In this document: positions 25,735 to 33,609 of the stretch, piece after piece
Layout of the letters: each line of letters opens with the position of its first letter
Numbering within the stretch: the first letter of the stretch is position 1
NCBI GenBank assembly: GCA_964534325.1
Contig: CAZHOR010000001.1
Span: 62,001-126,000 of the forward strand
Length of the DNA: 64,000 bases
Direction of reading: 5' to 3'
From: JdFR-22 sp964534325
GTDB lineage: Archaea > Halobacteriota > Archaeoglobi > Archaeoglobales > Archaeoglobaceae
The notes under the pieces: generated by a model
Databases searched by the model: none
Told to the model about the DNA's origin: nothing
What the model saw: the letters and a program-made list of their open reading frames with translations, nothing else
Translations under genes and position numbers: made by a program

Positions 25735-25790
25735 TCATCAATCATCAATCATCAATCATCAATCATCAATCATCAATCATCAATCATCAA
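25735..25790 (+). repeat. Eight tandem copies of heptamer TCATCAA
   Basis: 56 bp, eight perfect 7-bp units, beginning inside the last codons and stop of the zinc-ribbon gene on the minus strand (unit TTGATGA there). Each unit carries TGA, so successive units put stops in all three minus-strand frames. Confidence 0.97.
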
Positions 25791-26079
25791 GGGCCTTGGC
25801 TATCACCTGCGGATAGAGGTCGTCAGGGAGGTGTCCGTCTCGCATAAACCTTATAGCATCCCCCTCATCTTTAAATAAAGGATTTTCACACCAGGAGCAC
25901 TCATAAGAGTAATCTTCAACATCGTTGAAGTCTTCAGAATAGTTCAATACGTTAAGGGCAGAATCAATGGGTGAGAAACCTACAGCATTAAAATATACTA
26001 TGATCTTCCTGTCCTTAGCGTCATACCCTGTAAGGTTCAGATATCCAATATCTTTTCGACAATAAGGACATATGGCCAT
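25780..26079 (-). CDS. Zinc-ribbon protein of unknown function, 99 aa
   Basis: Two cysteine pairs, CPYCRKD at the N-terminus and CSWCENP about 62 residues later, should bind one zinc. Between them lies a strand-rich stretch, RKIIVYFNAVGF, and the C-terminus is helical. I do not recognise a named family. The ATG at 26079 is preferred because an AGGGAT site precedes it and the N-terminal cysteine pair starts at residue 4; the upstream 27 codons lie in a TATA-like AT-rich stretch. The stop codon is the first TGA of the heptamer array. Confidence 0.65.
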   Translation of the reverse strand: MAICPYCRKDIGYLNLTGYDAKDRKIIVYFNAVGFSPIDSALNVLNYSEDFNDVEDYSYECSWCENPLFKDEGDAIRFMRDGHLPDDLYPQVIAKALDD

Positions 26080-26170
26080 TATTTCATCCCTAATCAACAC
26101 AGGTTTTCTTTTTTTATTTAAATTATTGGGTATAATGACATGATAGAACTTCCATTCCAACTCATATGAC

Positions 26171-26305
26171 TTAAATAATTGAAATTCTTATCTTTTCCAT
26201 CCTTTCGTCAGATGCGAGTTCCATAAACTCGACTTTCTCACTCAATACTCTTCCTGAATGGGAGATAAGCCATTTAATCTTGTTGAAATACTTCAGAATT
26301 AGCAA
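26171..26305 (-). pseudogene. Possible truncated toxin gene, TumE/DUF6516-like (44 codons)
   Basis: A TTG-initiated frame following a strong AGGAGG overlaps the end of the putative antitoxin gene by 32 bp. It encodes LILKYFNKIKWLISHSGRV, then VEFMELASDERMEKIRISII and a stop. The beginning resembles TumE-type toxins (helix, strand, strand), but the usual second half with DGS and further strands is missing. I read it as a truncated toxin of a type II pair; the family match is from memory and weak. Confidence 0.4.
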
Positions 26306-26570
26306 TATCTATAACCCTCCTAACACCTCCATCTTCCTTGTCGAGCTTTTCGAGCCCTTGAAGTAGCCCCCAACATCCAAAAAAGTCTTGTGAGTTTTCA
26401 ACTTCGTCACTGTCAAATTTTTTAAGAAAATCGTCAGATTTCATCCCATACTTCCTTTCAAAAGATTGTATTTCTTCCTCGACAATTCTTTTCTTCACTT
26501 TCAAGATATTAAGCTCCCTGATAAGAGAATCTTTGACCAGAGCAAGATCTCCTTTTGAAAGTACTGTCAT
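26274..26570 (-). CDS. Putative antitoxin-like small protein, 98 aa
   Basis: Coiled N-terminal half (LVKDSLIRELNILKVKKRIV and EEEIQSFERKYGM) followed by an acidic segment, SDDFLKKFDSDEVENSQDFF, and GLLQGLEKLDKED. The KYGM...FLKKF...W pattern is common in small archaeal/bacterial antitoxins encoded before TumE-like or RelE-like toxins. The ATG at 26570 follows TAGGTG. The overlapping downstream frame looks like the remainder of the toxin. Not a firm family assignment. Confidence 0.5.
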   Translation of the reverse strand: MTVLSKGDLALVKDSLIRELNILKVKKRIVEEEIQSFERKYGMKSDDFLKKFDSDEVENSQDFFGCWGLLQGLEKLDKEDGGVRRVIDIANSEVFQQD

Positions 26571-26758
26571 CACCTAATAATACTGGATTAAGATTTTAAA
26601 AAGATTTTAATCATTCAAAATTTCCACCAGTTTTGCTACAGCACCAAAAATTGAGGCCGCGAAGTACGAAGTGAGCAATACAGTTAAGTTACGAAATAAT
26701 TCTGATAAATAATCAATGACTGGAGCTTTCTCTTTTTAACTGCAAAAACCTCTAAAAA

Positions 26759-26833
26759 TGGGCCCGCGGGGATTTGAACCCCGGACCTACCGGTTATGAG
26801 CCGGTTGCTCTATCCGTGCTAAGCTACGGGCCC
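26759..26833 (-). tRNA. tRNA with CAU anticodon, probably tRNA-Ile2 (else elongator Met)
   Basis: 75 nt. Acceptor stem GGGCCCG/CGGGCCC with discriminator A, D arm with AGC/GCA-type stem, anticodon stem ACCGG/CCGGT around loop CTCATAA (anticodon CAT in DNA), and T arm with TTCAAAT loop. CCA is not encoded, and a T-run follows. G1-C72 argues against the initiator. The GGGCCCG acceptor is the form I associate with archaeal tRNA-Ile(CAU), whose C34 becomes agmatidine; elongator Met usually has another acceptor stem. No intron. Confidence 0.9.
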
Positions 26834-27028
26834 CTGTTACTTGTATTCGACATAAATCTCAGAAAGCTTCTTTCCAGAGCCAGAGAATTCCTGAAACTCC
26901 ACTCCTTATCTTAAGTATTTGGATATTTGAAACTTATGGTATTGAATAGGGAATCAGAAAATCATATATTTTGCACAATTTCGTGAGTTATTCAGGTGGT
27001 GAAACACCAGACTATCAGAGGTGTAATC

Positions 27029-29635
27029 ATGAGTGATGGCGAAGAGCGAATGGCTAAAGAGTACAGGGCTGGTGAAGTTGAGGAGAAGTGGATGGGTCAG
27101 TGGAAGGATAAGATGTATTACTTTGACTGGAACTCTGATAAACCTTATTACATAATTGATACCCCACCTCCTTACCCTACAGGCTCTTTTCACATTGGTA
27201 ATGCCTTGAACTGGTGTTATATTGATTTTATTGCCCGATACAAGAGGATGAAGGGCTTTGAGGTTATGTTCCCTCAGGGCTGGGATTGTCATGGATTACC
27301 TACTGAAGTAAAGGTAGAAGAAAAGCACAACATAAGTAAGAACGATGTGTCGAGGGAAAAGTTCAGGGAACTGTGTGTGGAGTTCACTGAGGAGAATATA
27401 AAGATGATGAAGAACACCATGCGGAGGCTGGGTTTCTCTATTGACTGGGATAAAGAGTTCACCACCATGTATCCCCAATACTTCAAGAAGACTCAGGTCT
27501 CTTTTGTGAGGATGTACAATAAAGGCCTCATCTACGTTCAGCATCACCCCGTTACTCACTGCCCAAGATGTGAGACCACCATAGCTCTGGCAGAGATCGA
27601 GTACAAGAACACCCAGACCAGGTTGAGCTACATCAACTTTGGGGAGAACAAGGACATTCTCATCGCTACCACCAGACCTGAACTGGTTCCCGCGTGTGTG
27701 GCTATCGCTGTCAACCCTAATGATGACAGGTACGCTCATCTGGTGGGTAAGAAGGTGCTGGTCCCCACCACAGGTCATTATGTTAATGTTATTGCTGACG
27801 AAGAAGTTGATCCGGAGTTCGGTACCGGTATTGTCATGGTGTGTACCTTCGGTGATAAGCAGGATGTCAAGTGGTGGAAGAAGCATAAGCTTGACCTCAG
27901 AGTTATTCTTGACAGGGACGGCAGACTCGGTCCTCAAGCAGGAAAATACAATGGCCTAAAGATAGAAGAGGCCAGAGACCAGATAATTGAGGACTTGAAG
28001 TCCGAGGGAAGGGTTGTGGATCAGAAGATGGCAGACCACAACGTGGGTGTCTGCTGGAGATGTAAAACACCAGTGGAAATCATCGCAGAAGAGCAGTGGT
28101 TCGTGAAAGTGGATAGAGAGAAGATTCTGGATGCCGCCCGTCAGATCAGGTGGATCCCGGACCACATGTATTACCGGCTGGAGAGCTGGGTGAAAGAGAT
28201 GGAGTGGGACTGGGTAGTGAGCAGACAGCGGGTCTTCGCCACCCCCATCCCTGCCTGGTACTGCAAGAAGTGCGAGGAGATCAAGATCGCCAAAGAAGAA
28301 TGGTTACCAGTGGACCCCACTCAATCGAATCCTCAGGAGCCCTGCAAGTGCGGGAGCAATGAATTCGAGGGTGAGCCAGACGTCCTGGATACCTGGGTGG
28401 ATTCCTCCATAACCCCTCTTGTAATTACTGGCTGGCCTGAAGAGCAAAAGGAGTGTCCGGTCCAGCTTAGACCTCAGGGCCATGATATTATCAGGACGTG
28501 GGCTTTTTACACCATCCTTCGCTCCCTTGCTCTCACCGACCAGATACCATGGTATGAGATAATTGTTAACGGTATGGTGCTGGGTGAAGATGGGAGGAAG
28601 ATGAGCAAGAGCCTGGGCAACATAATCTCGCCCGATGACGTTGTAGTGAACTATGGTGCGGATACCATGAGGCAGTGGGCTGCTTCCGGTGTCCTGGGTA
28701 GCGACGTGCCCTTCAGCTGGAATGAAGTTACCGCTGCCTCAAGATTCCAGCAAAAGCTGTGGAGCCTTCTTCGGTTCACCATGGCCCACATCAAAGATTA
28801 CACGCCCACGGAGAACGACCTTCAGCTCCTCAGGCCAGCGGATAGGTGGATATTATCCAGATTGAACCGGCTGGTGGAAGAAGTGGATGACAACATGTAC
28901 AACTACAGATTCGGAGAAGCTCTTAAGGCTATTAGAGGTTTCACCTGGTACGAATATGCCGACAACTATATCGAGATGTTAAAAGACAGGCTGTATAACG
29001 GGAGTGAAGATGAGGAGAGAGCCGGTAAATACACCCTCTACACGGTCATAAACTGCATTTCCAGATTGCTGGCTCCCATCACACCTTTTCTGTCAGAAGA
29101 GTGCTGGACCAATCTCCTGGAAGAAGGTAGCGTGCACCTCCAGAGGTTTCCGCTCAAAGGAGAGGTCGATGAGGGTGCAGAGCAGGAAGGAGAAGTGATG
29201 AAGAACATAGTGTCCGAGGTCAGGAGGATGAAGCACGATATGGGGATGGCCCTCAACGCACCCCTGCGATCGATAAAGATCTACACACCCAACCATATAG
29301 ATGTCAGGGACATTTCCGGAGCCCTGAACGCTCAGGTTGAGACACTGGAAGAAGTCCCCCAAATAAAGACTGTGGTGACCGACCTGAAACCCAATTACGG
29401 CAAACTGGGACCCGAACTCAGAGACAAATCCAAAGAAGTGATCCAGAAAGTAGGTGAGCTGGGAGAAGAGGATAAGGAGAAAATTGCTAAGGGCGAGAGC
29501 TTAACACTAAACATCTCCGGAGAGGACATAGAGATCAAGAGCGAGTGGTTCCAGCCGGTTACGGAGAAAAGGCTGGGCGGTAAAGGCGTCCAGGTTCTGG
29601 AGATAGGAGAAGCTGTCATAATTGTAGAGGCTTGA
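27029..29635 (+). CDS. valS: Valyl-tRNA synthetase, archaeal type
   Basis: 868 aa class Ia synthetase charging tRNA-Val. Catalytic motifs: PPPYPTGSFHIGN (HIGH motif as HIGN) and KMSKSLGN. The editing domain is seen between them (IATTRPELVPACVAI, GTGIVMVCTFGDKQD). Two CxxC pairs (CPRC; CWRC, CKKC) suggest zinc sites. An anticodon-binding helical bundle starts near PADRWILSRL. I chose the ATG at 27029, preceded by GAGGTG, over an upstream in-frame codon. The local wording PPPYPTGSFHIGNALNWCY is that of archaeal ValRS, not IleRS. The C-terminal 150 residues are more variable. Confidence 0.94.
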   Translation: MSDGEERMAKEYRAGEVEEKWMGQWKDKMYYFDWNSDKPYYIIDTPPPYPTGSFHIGNALNWCYIDFIARYKRMKGFEVMFPQGWDCHGLPTEVKVEEKHNISKNDVSREKFRELCVEFTEENIKMMKNTMRRLGFSIDWDKEFTTMYPQYFKKTQVSFVRMYNKGLIYVQHHPVTHCPRCETTIALAEIEYKNTQTRLSYINFGENKDILIATTRPELVPACVAIAVNPNDDRYAHLVGKKVLVPTTGHYVNVIADEEVDPEFGTGIVMVCTFGDKQDVKWWKKHKLDLRVILDRDGRLGPQAGKYNGLKIEEARDQIIEDLKSEGRVVDQKMADHNVGVCWRCKTPVEIIAEEQWFVKVDREKILDAARQIRWIPDHMYYRLESWVKEMEWDWVVSRQRVFATPIPAWYCKKCEEIKIAKEEWLPVDPTQSNPQEPCKCGSNEFEGEPDVLDTWVDSSITPLVITGWPEEQKECPVQLRPQGHDIIRTWAFYTILRSLALTDQIPWYEIIVNGMVLGEDGRKMSKSLGNIISPDDVVVNYGADTMRQWAASGVLGSDVPFSWNEVTAASRFQQKLWSLLRFTMAHIKDYTPTENDLQLLRPADRWILSRLNRLVEEVDDNMYNYRFGEALKAIRGFTWYEYADNYIEMLKDRLYNGSEDEERAGKYTLYTVINCISRLLAPITPFLSEECWTNLLEEGSVHLQRFPLKGEVDEGAEQEGEVMKNIVSEVRRMKHDMGMALNAPLRSIKIYTPNHIDVRDISGALNAQVETLEEVPQIKTVVTDLKPNYGKLGPELRDKSKEVIQKVGELGEEDKEKIAKGESLTLNISGEDIEIKSEWFQPVTEKRLGGKGVQVLEIGEAVIIVEA

Positions 29636-29945
29636 GAGCAGCACGATCTCTTGCTCTCTAACTATTCGAGAAGAGTAAGAACAGAGTTCCCTATTAGATT
29701 CAGTTACATAAATATTAGGTGATTTTTTAGCCTCAAAAATAAGTTTTGTCCATTTTACTTTTATTTGTATTAATAATAAATTCGAAGAAATCCACTAAAT
29801 TATAAGATTTACATTTAATACAATTAAAATTTACTGTAATCGAAAGAAAATTTCTTTTCTTTGAAAAAATCAACAGTTAAGTATTTATACCGGTTTTCTG
29901 GAGGCCCGCAATTATAAATCATGACAAAAGGAAGCAGTGGTTAAT
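29636..29945 (+). other. AT-rich intergenic region, promoter of the USP-symporter unit
   Basis: About 310 nt with no convincing gene. The distal half holds several AT-rich elements (TACATAAATATT, GTATTTATACC near 29880, ATTATAAATC near 29910) that could be TATA boxes for the USP gene. A seven-codon ATG frame (29921) ends just before the USP start and may be a leader or chance. Confidence 0.4.
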
Positions 29946-30746
29946 ATGGTTGAAAGGTTGAGAAAAAATAGTGTTCGGAAGAACGGGAACAATAGAGAAA
30001 TAGAAAAGATAATGGTAGCAACAGACGGGTCTCTTCCCTCTCTTCTGGCGACAAAGAAAGCAATTAAGATGGCGCGGATGTACAATGCGACAGTCTATGC
30101 AGTAACTATACAGGAAAAAGCTCCGATGATGCCCATAGAGAAAATGCTGGAGGACCTAGCAGAGAAGAAATACAGAGTCATCCAAAGTAAAGGAGCTGAA
30201 GTAGCTCAGATCTACGGTGAAATGAACGGAGTCCGGGTCATAACCAAGAAGATCGTAGAAACTCCTATAGTAGGTGCTCTTCTAAGATATGCAGATGAAA
30301 TAAAACCTGACCTCATTATGGTAGGTAATTCAGGCAGAACAGGATTCGAAAAGATAGCTCTGGGGAGTGTAGCTGAAAGCATGGTCCACCATTCAGAGTA
30401 CCCCACAATGGTCTCCAAGGTCACAGACACCACCTATCTCGAGGATATCATTGAGATAGCAAAAAAGCATCTGGCAGCGATTATAGAAGAGGAAGAGAAA
30501 CCGGTAGAACTACTGGATATCAGGGAGCTGAACTTGGGAAAGAGGTTAGGCCTTTCCTTCGCAGTGTTGATTGTGTTTCTTGTCCCTTATTTCGGTTTAG
30601 GGATAATTACTTCGTTCGCCCACGGTCTGGCAATGCAAAAATCGCTTTTGGGGCTGACTACCGCTTTATTATGGATATTTATCCTTTTCCCTATAGGATG
30701 GGTAGTTGCTATAGCTTACGACAGATATGCCAGGAAATTTGACTGA
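29946..30746 (+). CDS. Universal stress protein fused to a two-helix membrane domain (symporter accessory)
   Basis: 266 aa. Residues about 15-155 form a USP domain (KIMVATDGS, then MVGNSGRTGFEKIALGSVAE, the ATP-binding G-2x-G-9x-G(S/T) pattern in outline). Residues about 195-262 hold two membrane helices (LSFAVLIVFLVPYFGLGIIT and LGLTTALLWIFILFPIGWVV), resembling the DUF485/DUF4212 small partner of sodium-solute symporters. The next gene, 12 nt on, is exactly such a symporter. The fusion suggests nucleotide or stress control of uptake. The start is ATG 29946; GTG 29937 is possible. Confidence 0.82.
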   Translation: MVERLRKNSVRKNGNNREIEKIMVATDGSLPSLLATKKAIKMARMYNATVYAVTIQEKAPMMPIEKMLEDLAEKKYRVIQSKGAEVAQIYGEMNGVRVITKKIVETPIVGALLRYADEIKPDLIMVGNSGRTGFEKIALGSVAESMVHHSEYPTMVSKVTDTTYLEDIIEIAKKHLAAIIEEEEKPVELLDIRELNLGKRLGLSFAVLIVFLVPYFGLGIITSFAHGLAMQKSLLGLTTALLWIFILFPIGWVVAIAYDRYARKFD

Positions 30747-30758
30747 TAGGTGATATAA

Positions 30759-32375
30759 ATGAACTATATAGCTTTAGCAATTGTTATAATACTAGTTAGT
30801 ATAAGTATAGGGATCGCTGTCTACAGCCGGAGATGGACAAGAACTACTTCTGAATTTTACATAGCAGGTGCCAAGATATCCTGGATGGAGAACACAATGG
30901 CCTTGACTGGAGATTACCTCAGTGCCGCCAGTTTCCTGGGCGTAGCAGGTGCAATATCCATACTGGGTATAGATAAGACCTGGGACGCTCTGGGATATTT
31001 TGGAGGTTACGTCGTTCTCCTTGCTTTACTTGCAGTCCCACTGAGAAAAGTAGGTAAGTATACTGCACCAGCAATATTGAACACTCGGTATACTGGTAGG
31101 ACACTGAGAACCGGCGCAATGATGAGCAGTATTATAATTTCCGCCTTCTATATTGTGCCCCAGATGATAGCTTCTGGAGCACTGCTCCAATTACTGTTAG
31201 GCTGGGATTATGTGTTCGCGGAGATCGTCATAGGAAGCATCATCGTGTTCTACGTGGTTGTAGGAGGTATGAGAGCTACCACATACAATCAGGTTATTCA
31301 GGGATTCATACTATGGGGTGCAATGGCTGCCATCCTCTTGCTGGCGGTAAGCCAGTTCTACGGATTCAGTTTTGGAGCGGTGCTGGCTCAAGGAGAGAAC
31401 ATGGTTCCTCCTCAACTTGCGGCTAATTTACTTGCCGACGAAACTGTGCCCGATCTGGATGCCATGACTCCAGACGAAGTTATCGGTTTTGTGACCAGTA
31501 AGTTCTCCGACCAGCCACATGCACTAACTCCCGGAACCTTTGCGCCTGACTGGATGAACGTATTCGCTCTTGCTGTAGGTCTTGTATTTGGTACCGCGGG
31601 TTTACCTCACGTGTTAAAACGTTATTACACTGTGGAAAGACCCAGGGACGCAAGGACCAGCACTGTTGGAGTTTTGCTCCTGATCGGTCTATTCTATATA
31701 ATGACTATCTTTGTAGGGCTTATAGCTATGCACAAATTATATCCACAGATATTGACCGACTTTCTCGCCGGAGAACAAGCTGTAGCGAAGAACATGGCAG
31801 TGCCCCGTCTCGGTGAGTTGACTGGAGGAGGAGCCCTGATGGGAATTGCTATTGGAGGAGCTTTCTGTGCTATACTTAGTACTGTCGCCGGATTGCTGAT
31901 CACCATCGGTACTACAGTTACTCACGACTTCTACAAGGCCTGGATCAATCCCGATGCAACAGAGAAACAGGAAGTCTTCGTAGCCAAGGTCTCCTTGGTC
32001 GTTGCAGGTATCATAGCAGTTCTCCTGGGGATCGTGCTTCAGAACGAGAACGTCAGCTTCCTGGTGACTCTGGCGTTCGGTATGGCTGCCAGTACCTTCT
32101 TCCCCGTGTTGTTACTCTCTACCTGGTGGAAAAGGTTTACCAAAGAAGGAGCCATCGCCACAATGCTTGTAGGGATCATAGTTTCGATAATCTTTGTCAC
32201 TGCGCAGCTAATGAAGCTGCCGGATGTGGTGGGAATACCGGTGCTGGTAAATCCCGCTCTCTACAGCCTGCCTGCAGCATTCATTGCAGGGATTGTGGTC
32301 AGTTACCTGACTTCGAACGTAGGAGCAGTGAAAGAGTTCATGAACCTGGTCCATAGAAGCGAAGAGAACAAATAA
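30759..32375 (+). CDS. Sodium:solute symporter (SSS family, ActP-like)
   Basis: 538 aa with about 13 hydrophobic helices. SSS hallmarks: SRRWTRTTSEFYIAGAKISW at the N-terminus, TGDYLSAASFLGVAGA (sodium-site region of TM1), FYVVVGGMRATTYNQVIQGF, GLPHVLKRYYTV and GGAFCAILSTVAGLLI. The extended loop with PDWMN and the DARTSTV segment resemble acetate/monocarboxylate permeases (ActP group). The substrate is inferred, not proved. It follows the USP-membrane fusion by 12 nt with a GGTGAT ribosome site. Confidence 0.9.
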   Translation: MNYIALAIVIILVSISIGIAVYSRRWTRTTSEFYIAGAKISWMENTMALTGDYLSAASFLGVAGAISILGIDKTWDALGYFGGYVVLLALLAVPLRKVGKYTAPAILNTRYTGRTLRTGAMMSSIIISAFYIVPQMIASGALLQLLLGWDYVFAEIVIGSIIVFYVVVGGMRATTYNQVIQGFILWGAMAAILLLAVSQFYGFSFGAVLAQGENMVPPQLAANLLADETVPDLDAMTPDEVIGFVTSKFSDQPHALTPGTFAPDWMNVFALAVGLVFGTAGLPHVLKRYYTVERPRDARTSTVGVLLLIGLFYIMTIFVGLIAMHKLYPQILTDFLAGEQAVAKNMAVPRLGELTGGGALMGIAIGGAFCAILSTVAGLLITIGTTVTHDFYKAWINPDATEKQEVFVAKVSLVVAGIIAVLLGIVLQNENVSFLVTLAFGMAASTFFPVLLLSTWWKRFTKEGAIATMLVGIIVSIIFVTAQLMKLPDVVGIPVLVNPALYSLPAAFIAGIVVSYLTSNVGAVKEFMNLVHRSEENK

Positions 32376-32395
32376 TTACAATTTTACTTTATTTT

Positions 32396-32713
32396 TTATT
32401 TAGGAGCTCGATCTTCTACTAGCTCTACCCCCGCCAGCTCCCGCTCTCCGTAAGTGTGGTGGTAACCGAGATCAGTTCCCATTATTTCATCGATCGTAGT
32501 TAAACTGACAGTTATCTCTTCTTTGGTGAGGTTTTCATAGGTCTTTACTCTACCTTTTCCTTCTAAAGACTTTAGAGCCTCCATGAATTTCTCCCGGCTA
32601 ACCTCATTTTCCAGTGGAGGGAATAGGTCCGGAATAATCACTATAGGATGTTTTCCCTCAGGCAGTTTCTTCAGCACCCCCAATATTATTGATTCAACCT
32701 CCTCAATCTGCAT
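32396..32713 (-). CDS. Conserved-looking protein of unknown function, 105 aa
   Basis: Acidic 105-residue protein. The N-terminal half (VESIILGVLKKLPEGKHPIV, then SREKFMEALKSLEGKGRVKT) reads like a winged-helix fold, followed by an ENLTKEEITVSLT strand and the tail LGYHHTYGERELAGVE. I do not recognise a family. GAGGATG precedes the ATG. It is convergent with the symporter and divergent from ku. Confidence 0.6.
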   Translation of the reverse strand: MQIEEVESIILGVLKKLPEGKHPIVIIPDLFPPLENEVSREKFMEALKSLEGKGRVKTYENLTKEEITVSLTTIDEIMGTDLGYHHTYGERELAGVELVEDRAPK

Positions 32714-32823
32714 GGTACATCCTCAACTCGATCCCATAAATAGATGGTGGATGATGCCAGAACTGGGGCTAAGGGACTTGGGACTTGAAAAAGGTTTTAT
32801 TATTTCGACCCTAAGTAGAGAAT

Positions 32824-33597
32824 ATGAAAGCAGTATGGAAGGGGTCCATCTCATTCGGATTGGTCAACGTTCCTGTAAAGATGTATACCGCCACTTCTAC
32901 CAGAGACCTATCCTTTAATATGCTCCACTCCAAAGATAAGGGAAGAATACATTACAAGAAATTTTGTTCCAAATGCGGTCAAGAAGTTTCTAAAGACGAG
33001 ATTGTTAAGGGTTACCCCATCTCCAAAGATGAATACGTTGTTCTTACAGATGACGATTTTGCCAAAGTCCCCCTCAAGTCCCTCAAGACCATCGAGATCA
33101 AGCAGTTCTTTGAGCCCAGTGAGTTGGGAGTGATATATTACAACAACTTCTACTATCTTGCTCCTGAAAAAGGAGGAGAGAAACCCTATTACATTTTAAA
33201 GGAGGCCATGAAGTCCACCAACAGTATGGGTATCGGTAAATTGAGTTTCAGGAATAGAGAGCATTTGATAGGTCTCAAGAGCTTTGATGGTGGTCTATTG
33301 CTTGCTCAGCTCTACTATATTGACGAGGTGCGCGGTCCGGAGGAAGTGCCCGGCTGGAATCCTTCCGTAGACGTGAACGATGAGGAGATGGACCTTGCTG
33401 TCCAGCTGATCAACCACATGAAGAAGCCTCTAAAGCTGGAGGAATATAAGGACGAGTACAAGGAGGCTTTGATGGAGCTTATTGAAGCTAAACTCGCCGG
33501 GAAAAAAGTTACGGTGTCCGAAGAAGTTGCCGAAGCTGAATCACTTGTGGATGCTTTGAAATCCAGTCTGGAGAAGGCAAAAGAGTCAGAATCATAG
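32824..33597 (+). CDS. ku: Ku protein, non-homologous end joining
   Basis: 257 aa prokaryotic Ku core that binds DNA double-strand ends as a homodimer ring. It opens MKAVWKGSISFGLVNVPVKM, the family hallmark, has a zinc-like pair in KKFCSKCGQEV, and the conserved strand LLAQLYYIDEVRGPEEVP. The C-terminus (about 225-257) is a short helical extension, as in the ligase-recruiting region of bacterial Ku. It lies 12 nt before an ATP-dependent ligase, giving a minimal two-gene end-joining operon that is uncommon in archaea. Confidence 0.95.
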   Translation: MKAVWKGSISFGLVNVPVKMYTATSTRDLSFNMLHSKDKGRIHYKKFCSKCGQEVSKDEIVKGYPISKDEYVVLTDDDFAKVPLKSLKTIEIKQFFEPSELGVIYYNNFYYLAPEKGGEKPYYILKEAMKSTNSMGIGKLSFRNREHLIGLKSFDGGLLLAQLYYIDEVRGPEEVPGWNPSVDVNDEEMDLAVQLINHMKKPLKLEEYKDEYKEALMELIEAKLAGKKVTVSEEVAEAESLVDALKSSLEKAKESES

Positions 33598-33609
33598 AGC
33601 AGGATATGA

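Noticed and set aside
25735..25790. CRISPR-like array
   Set aside because: The unit is 7 bp with no spacers; it is a simple tandem repeat. No other direct-repeat/spacer pattern was seen.
26759..26833. Initiator tRNA-Met
   Set aside because: The first pair is G-C and the acceptor GGGCCCG is unlike the archaeal initiator, which has A1-U72.
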